A stretch of 11,289 nucleotides of DNA from Desulfobacteraceae bacterium (lineage in GTDB: Bacteria; Desulfobacterota; DSM-4660; Desulfatiglandales; B25-G16), in assembly GCA_030669265.1 (NCBI GenBank), contig DAOVDY010000008.1, forward strand, positions 1-11,289, given 5' to 3'. A program made the translations under genes and the position numbers. This document shows, piece by piece, positions 1-7,638 of the stretch. The notes beneath the pieces are model-generated. The model was not told where the DNA came from, did not search any database, and saw only the letters and a program-made list of their open reading frames with translations. Position 1 is the stretch's first letter; the number at the start of each line of letters is the position of its first letter.

Positions 1-1
1 A

Positions 2-742
2 TTTGCTGCTGCAGGAACATTTCTTTCTTTCTTTCATCAAGGCTCACTGGGGGGAATGTTTGGAGTGCTGTTTGGTCGCCCTTTTGCCTTTAGAGAGGGC
101 TTTTTTATATGGCCGTGGACCTTCTTCTTATTCATCCATTCCTCCATTGCAGCAGGCCCATCTTTTACCTTGCTCTGTGTGTGGATAGCCCAGAAGGTTA
201 CCGGAAAAGAATTGGTTAAAAGGAGTGTTTTTAACTTGTTAGCCAAGATTTCAGGCTGGCTTCTTGCTACATATATCGTTCTCAAGATCGTGGACACGAT
301 TGCCTGGGCCTATGGGGTTGTCCCTCGGGCTGGGATGTCCTTTATGGATTTTTATCAGGAGACCTATGGAATCTGGCTCATTATTGCCGAGATCGGGATT
401 TTTGGCATTATTCCGGCAATTATTCTTATAACACCAAAATTCAGAGAGAGAAATTACCTTCTTATTTTAGGTGCCTTGATGAATGTTACTGGTATTGTGA
501 TTAACAGGTTTGTGTTTAGTGTACAGACCCTTGCCATACCAGTTATGCCATTTGACAAGTTTATGGGTTACTTTCCAACCTGGCAGGAGTGGGGAATTGC
601 AATAGGATCCGTTGGCTATGGAATACTTTTATTTTCGCTGTCTTATAGATATTTACCCATGTTTCCGCAAGAGGCGGAAATGAACCCAGTCGAGGTTCTT
701 GGTAAGGTGGTAACGGATTCTGGGATTATCAAAAGGAGCTGA
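2..742 (+). CDS. NrfD/HmcC-family membrane redox subunit (5' end outside window)
   Basis: Integral membrane subunit of a quinone-linked redox complex; members exchange electrons between the menaquinone pool and a partner FeS or cytochrome subunit. The frame is open from base 2, and 246 residues are visible of a family usually around 370-400, so roughly the N-terminal third is missing. Family signatures are an HQGSLGG motif (visible residues 12-18), then GRPFAFRE and WPWTFF at about 25-41. About five complete hydrophobic segments follow (roughly 36-64, 78-101, 122-143, 150-170, 195-215), ending in a short polar tail. The next gene starts 1 nt after the stop, so the two are co-transcribed. The partner FeS and cytochrome genes would lie upstream, outside the window, so I cannot tell whether this is Hmc, Qrc, Act or another NrfD complex. 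The annotated ATG at 56 is internal, not the start. Family call firm; complex identity open. Confidence 0.85.
   Translation, partial: FAAAGTFLSFFHQGSLGGMFGVLFGRPFAFREGFFIWPWTFFLFIHSSIAAGPSFTLLCVWIAQKVTGKELVKRSVFNLLAKISGWLLATYIVLKIVDTIAWAYGVVPRAGMSFMDFYQETYGIWLIIAEIGIFGIIPAIILITPKFRERNYLLILGALMNVTGIVINRFVFSVQTLAIPVMPFDKFMGYFPTWQEWGIAIGSVGYGILLFSLSYRYLPMFPQEAEMNPVEVLGKVVTDSGIIKRS
731..738 (+). promoter_or_regulatory. ribosome binding site of the 62-residue membrane protein
   Basis: AAAAGGAG lies 5 nt before the ATG at 744 and overlaps the end of the NrfD-family gene. It supports both the start and the reality of the short gene. Confidence 0.75.
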
Positions 743-743
743 T

Positions 744-932
744 ATGTTCCCTTTTTGTTTTGAGTGGGCGTGGGATGCTGGCCGCCTAATATTTATGGGG
801 CTTCTATATATGGTCCTTGGCGCCATCTCTTTGGGCTTACTCTATGCCTTTGTAATGACATGGCTCAAGATTACGGGACGGGATAAGCTATTTGAGCGCT
901 TGTGGGTGAGATTCCCGATTACTCTCTGGTAA
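744..932 (+). CDS. small membrane protein, possible HmcD-like subunit
   Basis: A 62-residue protein with one long hydrophobic segment (about residues 14-43) and a basic, aromatic C-terminus (KITGRDKLFERLW). It starts 1 nt after the NrfD-family stop and has a strong ribosome binding site, AAAAGGAG at 731-738 with 5-nt spacing. Translation of such a short frame is therefore well supported. Small single-helix proteins sit next to the NrfD-type subunit in Hmc-like complexes (HmcD in Desulfovibrio), and position suggests a similar accessory subunit. I recognise no diagnostic motif, so the functional link is inference from context. No further redox gene follows; this looks like the last gene of the operon. 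Confidence 0.7.
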   Translation: MFPFCFEWAWDAGRLIFMGLLYMVLGAISLGLLYAFVMTWLKITGRDKLFERLWVRFPITLW

Positions 933-997
933 ATGTTACTAAATACCTAATTTCTATTATCTAAATAGCCACAGAACCACACATACGTTTTTTTACT

Positions 998-1026
998 TTT
1001 TCCTTTGCTGGCGTGGCAGAGGAAAA
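998..1026. other. 29-nt hairpin in the convergent spacer
   Basis: TTTTCCTTTGCT (998-1009) pairs with the segment ending at 1026 (core GGCAGAGGAAAA) in a stem of 11-12 bp with two G-U type pairs and a 5-nt loop. It lies between the end of the 62-residue gene (+) and the end of nadB (-), where a terminator is expected. Neither strand has a T-tract directly after the stem, so a standard intrinsic terminator is not shown. It could be a Rho-associated or transcript-end-protecting stem. Confidence 0.4.
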
Positions 1027-1101
1027 GGGAACAGCCCTTCGAGTACCTAAAGAACAAATTGTTTTATTCAAACCTTAATTTTAGGCATTTATAACTTTTT
1101 C

Positions 1102-2709
1102 CTAAATAATAGTATCACGGCGCCAGTTTTTGTCATCCCTTTCCAGGTAATCCAGGTTGTAATGAAGGCCCCGGCTTTCCTTTCGCATGGTAGCAGAGGT
1201 GATGATTAACTCGGCAACAGTTACCAGATTTCTCAGTTCCAACAAATCCCTTGTGATGATAAAATCCCAGTAGTAATCCTTGATTTCCTGTTGGATGACC
1301 TCTATCCTCCTCATGGCCCTGATCAATCTCTTATTTGTCCTGACTATACCCACATAGTTCCACATCATTCTTCTTACCTCATCCCAGTTATGGGAGACGA
1401 CCACAGATTCATCGCTGTCAGTTGCTGAGCCTGTGTCCCAAAGAGGAACGTGTGGGAATTGATAATCATCTGTACCAGTAATTGTCTTGGCGCTTCCTTC
1501 AAAGGCGAATCGTGCAAAAACGAGGGCCTCTATAAGAGAATTACTGGCTAACCGGTTTGCGCCATGTAGCCCGGTATAGGCTACCTCACCTATTGCGTAA
1601 AGGTTGGTTATATTAGTCCGCCCCTGTGTATCTGTTAGAATTCCCCCACACATATAATGAGCAGCCGGCACTACTGGAATTGGTTCTTTAGTAATATCTA
1701 TGTTTAACTCTAAGCACTTCTTGTAGATGTTTGGAAACCGGTTTTTTATAAAATCCCGGGGCCGGTGGCTTATATCCAGATAGACGCATTCATCGCCACT
1801 CTTCTTTAATTCAGCATCAATTGATCGTGCCACAACATCTCTCAGGGCCAAATCCTTTAAGGGATGGTAGTGTTCCATAAAATGATCGCCCTTTTTATTA
1901 ATCAATCGCCCTCCCTCACCCCTGACTGACTCACTAATCAAAAAATTTTTTTCTATCGGATGGTGGAGGCAAGTGGGGTGGAATTGTACGAATTCCATGT
2001 TTGCCACCTTTGCCCCGGCCCTATACCCAATAGCCACACCATCACCAGTGGCAATATCAGGGTTGCTGGTATAAAGATACACCTTACCTGCTCCCCCAGT
2101 TGCAAGCACTGTTACCCTGGACAGAAAGGTATTTACCTCGCCTGTGATTGTGTCCAGAACATAGGCACCCCAGCATGTCTCTTTAGTTTCATTCGTTGAG
2201 AGACCTCTTTTTATAAATTTGGATGTAGTAATCAGGTCTATGACCATATGATTTTCATAGATCTGAATGTTTTTATTCTTTTCCACATTATGGATAAGGG
2301 CTCTTTCCACCTCTTGCCCGGTAAGATCTTTGGTATGGACAATCCTTCTTCTGGAATGGCCCCCTTCCTGGGTGAGATCTAATCTGTCAGCCTGTGTTTT
2401 ATTATGTGAGAAGTTAACCCCAAGAGAGATAAGCTCTTTAATCATATCAGGTCCGTTTGTTACAACCATGCGAACAACGTGCTTGTTACAGAGGCCGGCA
2501 CCAGACTCTAATGTATCTTTTATGTGAAGATCGAATGAGTCATTTGGGTCTAACACTGAGGCAATACCCCCCTGGGCATAATTGGTAGAGGCATCCATTG
2601 TCTCTTTTTTTGTTACTATAATAACTCTTCCTCTCAGGGCTGCCTTGAGAGCAAAGCTGAGTCCGGCAATGCCACTTCCGATGATAAGATAATCTGTTTT
2701 TATTTCCAT
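1102..2709 (-). CDS. nadB: L-aspartate oxidase
   Basis: FAD enzyme that oxidises L-aspartate to iminoaspartate, the first step of de novo NAD synthesis, normally feeding quinolinate synthase NadA; fumarate or oxygen can reoxidise the flavin. At 535 residues it is close to the family norm of about 540. Visible features are the FAD dinucleotide fold GSGIAG (11-16), TNYAQGGIA (42-50), EGGHSRRRI (115-123), the second FAD segment LATGGAG (202-208), QFHPT with His244, Arg290, PAAHYMCGG with His351, and HGANRLASNS with Arg386. By my count these four residues fall at the same numbers as the substrate-site residues of the E. coli enzyme, so it should be active. The HGANR and EGGHSRRR context favours NadB over succinate dehydrogenase SdhA or fumarate reductase FrdA. 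Shine-Dalgarno ahead of the ATG is weak. nadA and nadC are not in the window; the gene stands alone, divergent from the HAD gene. Confidence 0.97.
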   Translation of the reverse strand: MEIKTDYLIIGSGIAGLSFALKAALRGRVIIVTKKETMDASTNYAQGGIASVLDPNDSFDLHIKDTLESGAGLCNKHVVRMVVTNGPDMIKELISLGVNFSHNKTQADRLDLTQEGGHSRRRIVHTKDLTGQEVERALIHNVEKNKNIQIYENHMVIDLITTSKFIKRGLSTNETKETCWGAYVLDTITGEVNTFLSRVTVLATGGAGKVYLYTSNPDIATGDGVAIGYRAGAKVANMEFVQFHPTCLHHPIEKNFLISESVRGEGGRLINKKGDHFMEHYHPLKDLALRDVVARSIDAELKKSGDECVYLDISHRPRDFIKNRFPNIYKKCLELNIDITKEPIPVVPAAHYMCGGILTDTQGRTNITNLYAIGEVAYTGLHGANRLASNSLIEALVFARFAFEGSAKTITGTDDYQFPHVPLWDTGSATDSDESVVVSHNWDEVRRMMWNYVGIVRTNKRLIRAMRRIEVIQQEIKDYYWDFIITRDLLELRNLVTVAELIITSATMRKESRGLHYNLDYLERDDKNWRRDTII

Positions 2710-2878
2710 CAGTTTCTTATTTAAAAGCTTTCATCTTTTTGCTGAAAAAATTGCTTCATGTTTCAAAATTCTGCCAACATCTTAACACTCAGATAAGCGC
2801 CTATTAATTTACATAAAATTAGGCCTATTGCAAGTTATGATTGATCTTTTGGTTGACTATTAGTAGCTTATAAAGCCT

Positions 2879-3487
2879 ATGAGTGTATCAGTGATTATAT
2901 TTGATTGCGACGGGGTTATGTTTGATTCGCGCCAGGCCAATGTTAATTTCTACAACCATATTCTATTCCATTTCGATCTCCCTCCCTTAACAAATGAAGA
3001 TGTAGAGTTTGTTCACATGCATACGGTAGTGGAATCATTAAATCATATCTTTAGAGGTACCACTTATATAGCCAAGGCCCAGGAATATCGGTTAAAGCTT
3101 GACTACATTCCCTTTATAAAGGATATGGTTATGGAGCCAGGCCTGAAAGAGGTGCTTGATGTTCTAAAACCAGATTATGGTCTGGCAGTGGCAACAAATC
3201 GGAGCAATACCATCGAAAAAGTTCTCGCGATAAACGGACTTAGTCACTATTTTGACATAGTTGTTTCATCCTTAGATGTGGAAAACCCCAAACCCCATCC
3301 AGAGCCTGTCTTCAAGATCCTTAATTTTTTTAGGATCGAACCCCGGGAGTGTTTGTATGTAGGTGATTCCGAAGTAGATTTTACTGTTTGTCAGGCCTCT
3401 GGAGTACCCCTCATCGCATACAGAAACAAATCCCTCAAGGCTGATTTTTATATAGATAATCTTTTGGATATCCTGAAGATTTTATAG
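2879..3487 (+). CDS. HAD-superfamily hydrolase, phosphoglycolate-phosphatase-like
   Basis: Cytoplasmic phosphatase of 202 residues with all four HAD motifs: motif I FDCDGVMFDS with nucleophile Asp9 and acid Asp11, motif II ATNRS with Thr106, motif III Lys138 in NPKPHP, and motif IV VGDSEVD with Asp163 and Asp167 for Mg2+. The alpha-helical insert between motifs I and II (about 18-85) is the C1-type cap of the Gph/PpaX/beta-phosphoglucomutase group. Substrate cannot be read from sequence. In motif II Arg108 follows Asn107, as in several Gph-like enzymes. An in-frame TAG lies 12-15 nt upstream of the ATG, so this is the first possible start, although its Shine-Dalgarno is poor. It is monocistronic, ending about 30 nt before a strong terminator. 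The 169-bp divergent spacer shared with nadB shows no promoter I would defend. Confidence 0.9.
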   Translation: MSVSVIIFDCDGVMFDSRQANVNFYNHILFHFDLPPLTNEDVEFVHMHTVVESLNHIFRGTTYIAKAQEYRLKLDYIPFIKDMVMEPGLKEVLDVLKPDYGLAVATNRSNTIEKVLAINGLSHYFDIVVSSLDVENPKPHPEPVFKILNFFRIEPRECLYVGDSEVDFTVCQASGVPLIAYRNKSLKADFYIDNLLDILKIL

Positions 3488-3518
3488 TTTTTTTTAGGAA
3501 AAGATTTTTTATGACAAA

Positions 3519-3555
3519 AAAAAGGAGCGGTTAATAATTATAAACGCTCCTTTTT
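3519..3555. terminator. bidirectional intrinsic terminator between the HAD gene and pilQ
   Basis: A perfect 11-bp stem (AAAAAGGAGCG with CGCTCCTTTTT) encloses a 15-nt AT-rich loop. On the plus strand the stem runs into five T; on the minus strand the A-tract 3516-3523 becomes eight T. It therefore ends both the HAD transcript and the pil operon, whose pilQ stop is 20 nt away. Confidence 0.92.
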
Positions 3556-3575
3556 ATATGATTAAGGCTTAGATC

Positions 3576-5852
3576 TTAGTTGCTTGGCAATACAGTAGGT
3601 GTCAGGAAGATGAGGAGTTCACTTTTCCCGGTTACTCGTTTCTCTCTCTTAAAAAGCCATCCAATGATAGGTATCTTGCTGAACCATGGAACACTTTCAG
3701 ATGTAAACCCTTTAGTCTCTTTATAGATTCCGCCTATAATAACTGTGTCTCCGCTGGCAACCATCATCTCTGTATTGGCATTTTTTGTTTTGATTGGGAT
3801 ATTGTCACCTATGGCGTGAGCATAATCAGGTTCATCTTCACTAACATCAATAGTCATAATAACCATGTTATTTGGTGTTATCCTGGGGGTAACCTCGAGT
3901 TTTAACGTGGCATCAACCTGTTCATATGTTTTGTTTCCACTCGAATCCGTACCTGAAGGGATTACAATCTTTGTGCCTTGCTTTATGGTTGCCGTTACTG
4001 TATCCCGTGTAATAATTTTTGGCGCAGAAAGCGTCTTTGCCTCGCCCTCTGTCTCAGCCAGGGCTATCTGTGCGTTAAGAACCTTTGTAGCTGCTGTGTT
4101 GGCAAAAGCTATTCCCGCTGTAGTGGCGGTGGGCATGGTAAAGTTTGTAGCGAAATTATAGGTATAGGTCCTGGGTCCAGATCCCCCCCAAGGATGTCTG
4201 GATGTCTGATAGCTACCAGTCCACTCAACTCCTATATCCCTGGTAAGATCGGTACTGGCCTCTACAATCCTCGCCTCAATCATCACCTGTTTGATCGGTA
4301 TGTCCTGCCTGTCTTTCAAGGCCTTTGCATTTTGTATATTGGAGGCTGTATCGGTAATGATTATGGTTTTCATTGCGGTATCGACCGATAACCTGCCCCT
4401 CGGTCCTTTCACATTTTCTTCTATAAGGGTTTTTATGGCATTTACATCCTGATAATTGACAGTTATATAATCAGTCTCTAACGGCTCTTCTGCTTCAGCC
4501 GCCTTTTGTGCGGTCTTAATCTCCTTTATCCTTTCTCTTTCGGCCTTTAGTCTCGCTTCTTCCTCTTGCTCTAATGCCTTTATAGCCTCTTTTGTCATTA
4601 CCTTGATAATATTTCCGTCTACTATCATGCCGAGATTATTTATATCAAGCACTACATCCAGGGCCTGATCCCAGGGGACGTTTTTTAGTCTCATAGACAC
4701 TGTGCCCTTTACCTCGTGTCCCCACACTATATTCCGCTTGCTAACCTCCCCAATTAACTTGAGGATGTTTCTTATGTCTGCATTGGCAAAATCAAGGGTC
4801 ATTCTGGCCCCTGTATACTTTGTGGTATTATAAGCAGGTCTAACAGCAGCTTTAACCACAGGGGGGAGCATTTTCTCAGGTTTTACAAGTGTCTCAGAAG
4901 GCACCTCCGTTGGTTTAACAAAGGCCTTACCAAGTCTTGTCTGGGTTATTTGTTTGATAGGTGGTTTGACAGATGTTTTACTAAAATCCAGCCTTATTTC
5001 TGTATCCGTCTGCATCACATGGTAAGGGACCATTTCTTTTAACTCTATTTCCAGATCAACCTGTTTTTCAGCAACTTTTATAATAGGTGTAATCTGGTTA
5101 ACCACTCCTTTAAAGAGGGAGGAGTTTAAGTATCTTGTTAGTTCAGATGGGATGGTGGAATCCATTATCTCTAAAAGCAACGTAAGAGAGTTTTTCCTGC
5201 TTAAATCGTATTCCGCCTTTTTAGTGGTGGTGACCGTGATCCTTGATTTTCCTTTTGGGAGCATGTAAAAATCGACTCCAAGTATCTGATTCAGTGTTGT
5301 TTTAGAAGGTGAAAAGAACAGGCGAGGTTCTTTCGCTGCCATTTCTTCCTCTTTTGCCGGTAGAGAAGGAGGCTGTTTTTCTGCAATTTCAACAGTTTTT
5401 TTCGGAGAAAGCAGGAATTTTACTGTTTTACCATTTTCCCTCGCATTGTATTCTATATCCTGAGTTAAAGTGGCAATAAGGCGTGTTGATAGAGGTCTAT
5501 CTTTGACTTTTTCAAAATAGATATCTTTTACGAGCCTGTCATTGATGACACCCGGACTAGTCAATCCCTGAGCAGGAAGTGCATTTAAATCCACTATAAG
5601 GCGTAATGGTTGAACCAACTTAAAGGCAGCATAGGAGATAAGTTTTGAGCTGGTTATTTCAATCATTGTCTTTTCATCAGAGGGATCAGAGATGACCTTT
5701 ATTGATTCGATTTGAGTAGGCTTCTCTTCTATTATGCCTGTAAACTCTTTTTTTACAGGTGCTTGAGCACAACTAAAGACAAGAAAGATCAAAAAGAATG
5801 TTATTAATAGAGAGATAATATTTTCTCTTCTCAGGCTTATTGTATAAAACAT
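3576..5852 (-). CDS. pilQ: type IV pilus secretin PilQ
   Basis: Outer-membrane channel through which the pilus passes; 758 residues. Order of domains: hydrophobic export signal (about 12-27) ending in VFSC, a possible lipobox with Cys28; AMIN-type peptidoglycan-binding domain (about 49-150); a second AMIN-like region (about 187-290); proline/lysine linker; STN/N0 domain (about 350-418, starting MTLDFANADIRNILKLIGE); a charged helical linker (421-456); N1 domain (about 460-525); secretin beta-barrel (about 590-755) with LSAPKIITRD, the VTPRI strand and the closing IPIIGWLF and LLIFLTPTV motifs. Two AMIN regions plus the last place in a pilMNOPQ operon separate it from GspD-type secretins. The start is fixed by AAAGGAG at 5860-5866, 7 nt before the ATG. 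Family PilQ usually relies on a pilotin and is not itself lipidated, so Cys28 is notable, though Phe at -2 makes the lipobox imperfect. Confidence 0.96.
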   Translation of the reverse strand: MFYTISLRRENIISLLITFFLIFLVFSCAQAPVKKEFTGIIEEKPTQIESIKVISDPSDEKTMIEITSSKLISYAAFKLVQPLRLIVDLNALPAQGLTSPGVINDRLVKDIYFEKVKDRPLSTRLIATLTQDIEYNARENGKTVKFLLSPKKTVEIAEKQPPSLPAKEEEMAAKEPRLFFSPSKTTLNQILGVDFYMLPKGKSRITVTTTKKAEYDLSRKNSLTLLLEIMDSTIPSELTRYLNSSLFKGVVNQITPIIKVAEKQVDLEIELKEMVPYHVMQTDTEIRLDFSKTSVKPPIKQITQTRLGKAFVKPTEVPSETLVKPEKMLPPVVKAAVRPAYNTTKYTGARMTLDFANADIRNILKLIGEVSKRNIVWGHEVKGTVSMRLKNVPWDQALDVVLDINNLGMIVDGNIIKVMTKEAIKALEQEEEARLKAERERIKEIKTAQKAAEAEEPLETDYITVNYQDVNAIKTLIEENVKGPRGRLSVDTAMKTIIITDTASNIQNAKALKDRQDIPIKQVMIEARIVEASTDLTRDIGVEWTGSYQTSRHPWGGSGPRTYTYNFATNFTMPTATTAGIAFANTAATKVLNAQIALAETEGEAKTLSAPKIITRDTVTATIKQGTKIVIPSGTDSSGNKTYEQVDATLKLEVTPRITPNNMVIMTIDVSEDEPDYAHAIGDNIPIKTKNANTEMMVASGDTVIIGGIYKETKGFTSESVPWFSKIPIIGWLFKREKRVTGKSELLIFLTPTVLPSN

Positions 5853-5859
5853 GCCAGCT

Positions 5860-5866
5860 CTCCTTT
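5860..5866 (-). promoter_or_regulatory. ribosome binding site of pilQ
   Basis: AAAGGAG on the minus strand lies 7 nt ahead of the ATG at 5852, the clearest Shine-Dalgarno among the pil genes, and fixes the PilQ start. Confidence 0.75.
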
Positions 5867-5882
5867 ATTTTTCTATTTTATA

Positions 5883-6446
5883 CTAATCTATATCTGTAGA
5901 TGGGAGCTTTATTGAGATATCCTTTATTTTTTCACGCCCTCTAATATCCTTATAAGATTCAGTGACAACAACCTCTTTTTCAAGGATTCTCGCTACCTTA
6001 CCACTTTGTCTTCCTATAAGGGTTCCCACCTTAATTACATGACCATCTCCCTTTGAATCCCGAACAAGGGCCCAATTTCCTTTGCTTCCTAATACTATTG
6101 CAGATATGGTCAATTGGGAAATGTCAAGGGTCTCAAGATAGGTTTTTGGTTTTCCTTTTTCTTTTTCCTCTAACTCCTTCCTTACGACAATAAAGGATTT
6201 GAAAGGATCTACTTTATTAGTAGGATCATAAAAATAGGCTGCTTTTGCTTTGTCCTCTATGTCTACAGCAGCCTCTTTTCCCTCCGTAGGTTTTTTTGAT
6301 GGTTCAGCGGCCCTTTTTTTCTCTTTTTGAATCTTAAAGGTAACCTTTTCCTTAGCTTGAACTGTAGTTATTCCTGAAAGAATAGGAATAGCCGCAATAC
6401 CAAATATCAAAAGCAGAACTATACTATTTCTTTTTTTTGCGCTCAC
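5883..6446 (-). CDS. pilP: type IV pilus periplasmic linker protein PilP
   Basis: Links the PilN/PilO inner-membrane pair to the periplasmic N0/N1 domains of PilQ. It has 187 residues: basic N-terminus and hydrophobic helix (about 8-28), a probable signal peptidase I site after VQA (residue 31), a disordered Lys/Glu-rich stretch (about 32-70) and the C-terminal beta-sandwich (about 80-180). The sandwich shows DPFKSF (81-86), the LE..D..QL...AI conserved strand and GxxWALVRDSKG...VKVGT-type segments, typical of PilP. Canonical PilP is an inner-membrane lipoprotein, but this one has no cysteine anywhere, so it is either released into the periplasm or held by an uncleaved helix. Start is GTG at 6446, giving a 23-nt overlap with pilO; AGAGGGG about 13 nt upstream is a loose Shine-Dalgarno. 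The early codons contain an eight-A run shared with the pilO tail. Confidence 0.9.
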   Translation of the reverse strand: MSAKKRNSIVLLLIFGIAAIPILSGITTVQAKEKVTFKIQKEKKRAAEPSKKPTEGKEAAVDIEDKAKAAYFYDPTNKVDPFKSFIVVRKELEEKEKGKPKTYLETLDISQLTISAIVLGSKGNWALVRDSKGDGHVIKVGTLIGRQSGKVARILEKEVVVTESYKDIRGREKIKDISIKLPSTDID

Positions 6447-7032
6447 TTTCAGTCTTTTTCCCCTCTTTGAACCTGTATGTAGTAGCTTTACATGAGGTTT
6501 TGAGAGTAGCGCTCAGCTCTTTGGTTGGAATCATGTTCAGATCGACAACATTAACGATCCTATCTAACTTTCCAACCTTGTCAAAAAATATAGCAACATC
6601 ATGATAGCTTCCCAGCAACTCAATACTTACCGGGATTTCTACATAAAATTCTTTTGAAACCTGCTTTTCAGGACTAAATAGAAGAAATTCCAAATTCGAA
6701 TCATTTCCGAGTTTGGTAATGTTTTTTAAAAGGCTAGGGATTTCGCTCGTAGTAGGAAGAAGCTTTATGGCAACTTGTAAATCTCCTTGGGCCTTGACAA
6801 GGTCAGCTTCAAGCCTTTTTAAATTTTTCGCCCTGACCCTGGCGATCTCGATATTCCTTTCTAACCTATCCAGTTCTGATTTTATAGTCGTTATTTCACC
6901 TGTTTTTGGGATGTATACGAGCCAAATATAGAGACCTACAATAAGAACAACCGTCCCCGCAAAGATCAGGACCCTGTGCATCATCCTCAATTTGGATATC
7001 TTATCAAAATAGACATTTAGATCGATTGCCAT
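6424..7032 (-). CDS. pilO: type IV pilus inner-membrane alignment protein PilO
   Basis: Bitopic inner-membrane protein that pairs with PilN to join the cytoplasmic motor side to PilP/PilQ. It has 202 residues: short cytoplasmic N-terminus, transmembrane helix (about 20-40), periplasmic coiled coil (about 43-90) and a ferredoxin-like C-terminal domain. Family motifs are LLPTTSEIPSLLKNI, the strand LEFLLFSPEK, EIPVSIELLGSYHDVAIFF and RIVNVVDLNM. The C-terminus is a run of lysines that overlaps the start of pilP by 23 nt. Placement between pilN (18-nt gap) and pilP fixes identity; length and architecture match other PilO proteins. The Shine-Dalgarno is unclear: GGGGG sits 3 nt from the ATG and AGAGGAAG about 12 nt away. 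Confidence 0.93.
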   Translation of the reverse strand: MAIDLNVYFDKISKLRMMHRVLIFAGTVVLIVGLYIWLVYIPKTGEITTIKSELDRLERNIEIARVRAKNLKRLEADLVKAQGDLQVAIKLLPTTSEIPSLLKNITKLGNDSNLEFLLFSPEKQVSKEFYVEIPVSIELLGSYHDVAIFFDKVGKLDRIVNVVDLNMIPTKELSATLKTSCKATTYRFKEGKKTESERKKKK

Positions 7033-7050
7033 AACCCCCTATCTTCCTCT

Positions 7051-7638
7051 CTATTTCTTTTTGCCCGTTTTAGGGAGAGGTTCTTCTTTAAAGGCGTATG
7101 TTTTTGAGTTTAGGGAGAAATCTTTGAGACTGAGATCAAACCCCGGTATTTTCTTTTGCCTTGTTCTGACTAATTGGACGGAGTTTATACTTTTTGTATT
7201 TTTCAATCTATCCATAAAATCTGCAACTGTTTCGTTATCCATTGCTGTTCCGTTTAAAATAAGTGTCCCTTTTTGTTCTTTAAGAGTGGTGAGCCATAAC
7301 TTATCTTCTGGCACGCTCGTGGCTATATCATCTAAGAGCCTGACTGGCCCAGTTTTGCCTTTTTCTAATCTTTTTATTGTCTTTAATTTTACTTCGACTT
7401 CAGCGATAGTTTTCTTTAGGGCCGCTATTTTTACATTGGTATCTTTAAAGGAGTCTAGCTCTTTTTGTTTAACATCTCGCTCTCCTCTCAAGGTGTTTAC
7501 CTTGTTGTTGAGATCAAGGTAGAAGTAACTGCTTGCCAGGAGAAGAAAGATAACGGAGAGCATGTATACAGTTACCTGTCGCCTTATATTTTCTTTTATC
7601 CTGGCAGCCCTAAAAGGAAAGAGATTAACTTTGATCAT
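7051..7638 (-). CDS. pilN: type IV pilus inner-membrane assembly protein PilN
   Basis: Bitopic inner-membrane partner of PilO; its cytoplasmic N-terminal peptide inserts into PilM. It has 195 residues. The PilM-binding motif appears as VNLFPFR (4-10), a variant of the family INLLP(W/F)R. A transmembrane helix (about 22-41) is followed by a periplasmic coiled coil (about 42-93) and a ferredoxin-like domain, with IATSVPEDKLWLTTL and the LNGTAMDNETVADFM segment typical of PilN. The C-terminal tail is lysine-rich. The start ATG overlaps the pilM stop as ATGA, implying translational coupling. It also resembles GspL/PulL in outline, but gene order and length support PilN. Confidence 0.94.
   Translation of the reverse strand: MIKVNLFPFRAARIKENIRRQVTVYMLSVIFLLLASSYFYLDLNNKVNTLRGERDVKQKELDSFKDTNVKIAALKKTIAEVEVKLKTIKRLEKGKTGPVRLLDDIATSVPEDKLWLTTLKEQKGTLILNGTAMDNETVADFMDRLKNTKSINSVQLVRTRQKKIPGFDLSLKDFSLNSKTYAFKEEPLPKTGKKK

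Noticed and set aside
1080..1106. TTTAGG/CCTAAA pairing at the nadB stop as a terminator
   Set aside because: Only 6 bp, AT-rich, with a 15-nt loop and no T-tract on the minus strand.
2710..2878. Promoters in the nadB-HAD divergent spacer (TTGACT near 2850, TATAAA just before the ATG)
   Set aside because: Spacing between the boxes is about 10 bp and the TATAAA would leave almost no leader; no pair of boxes was convincing in either direction.
3865..4391. Plus-strand open frames inside pilQ, and similar ones inside nadB, pilN, pilM and lepB
   Set aside because: Antisense shadows of well-supported genes, with no ribosome binding sites or protein-like composition.
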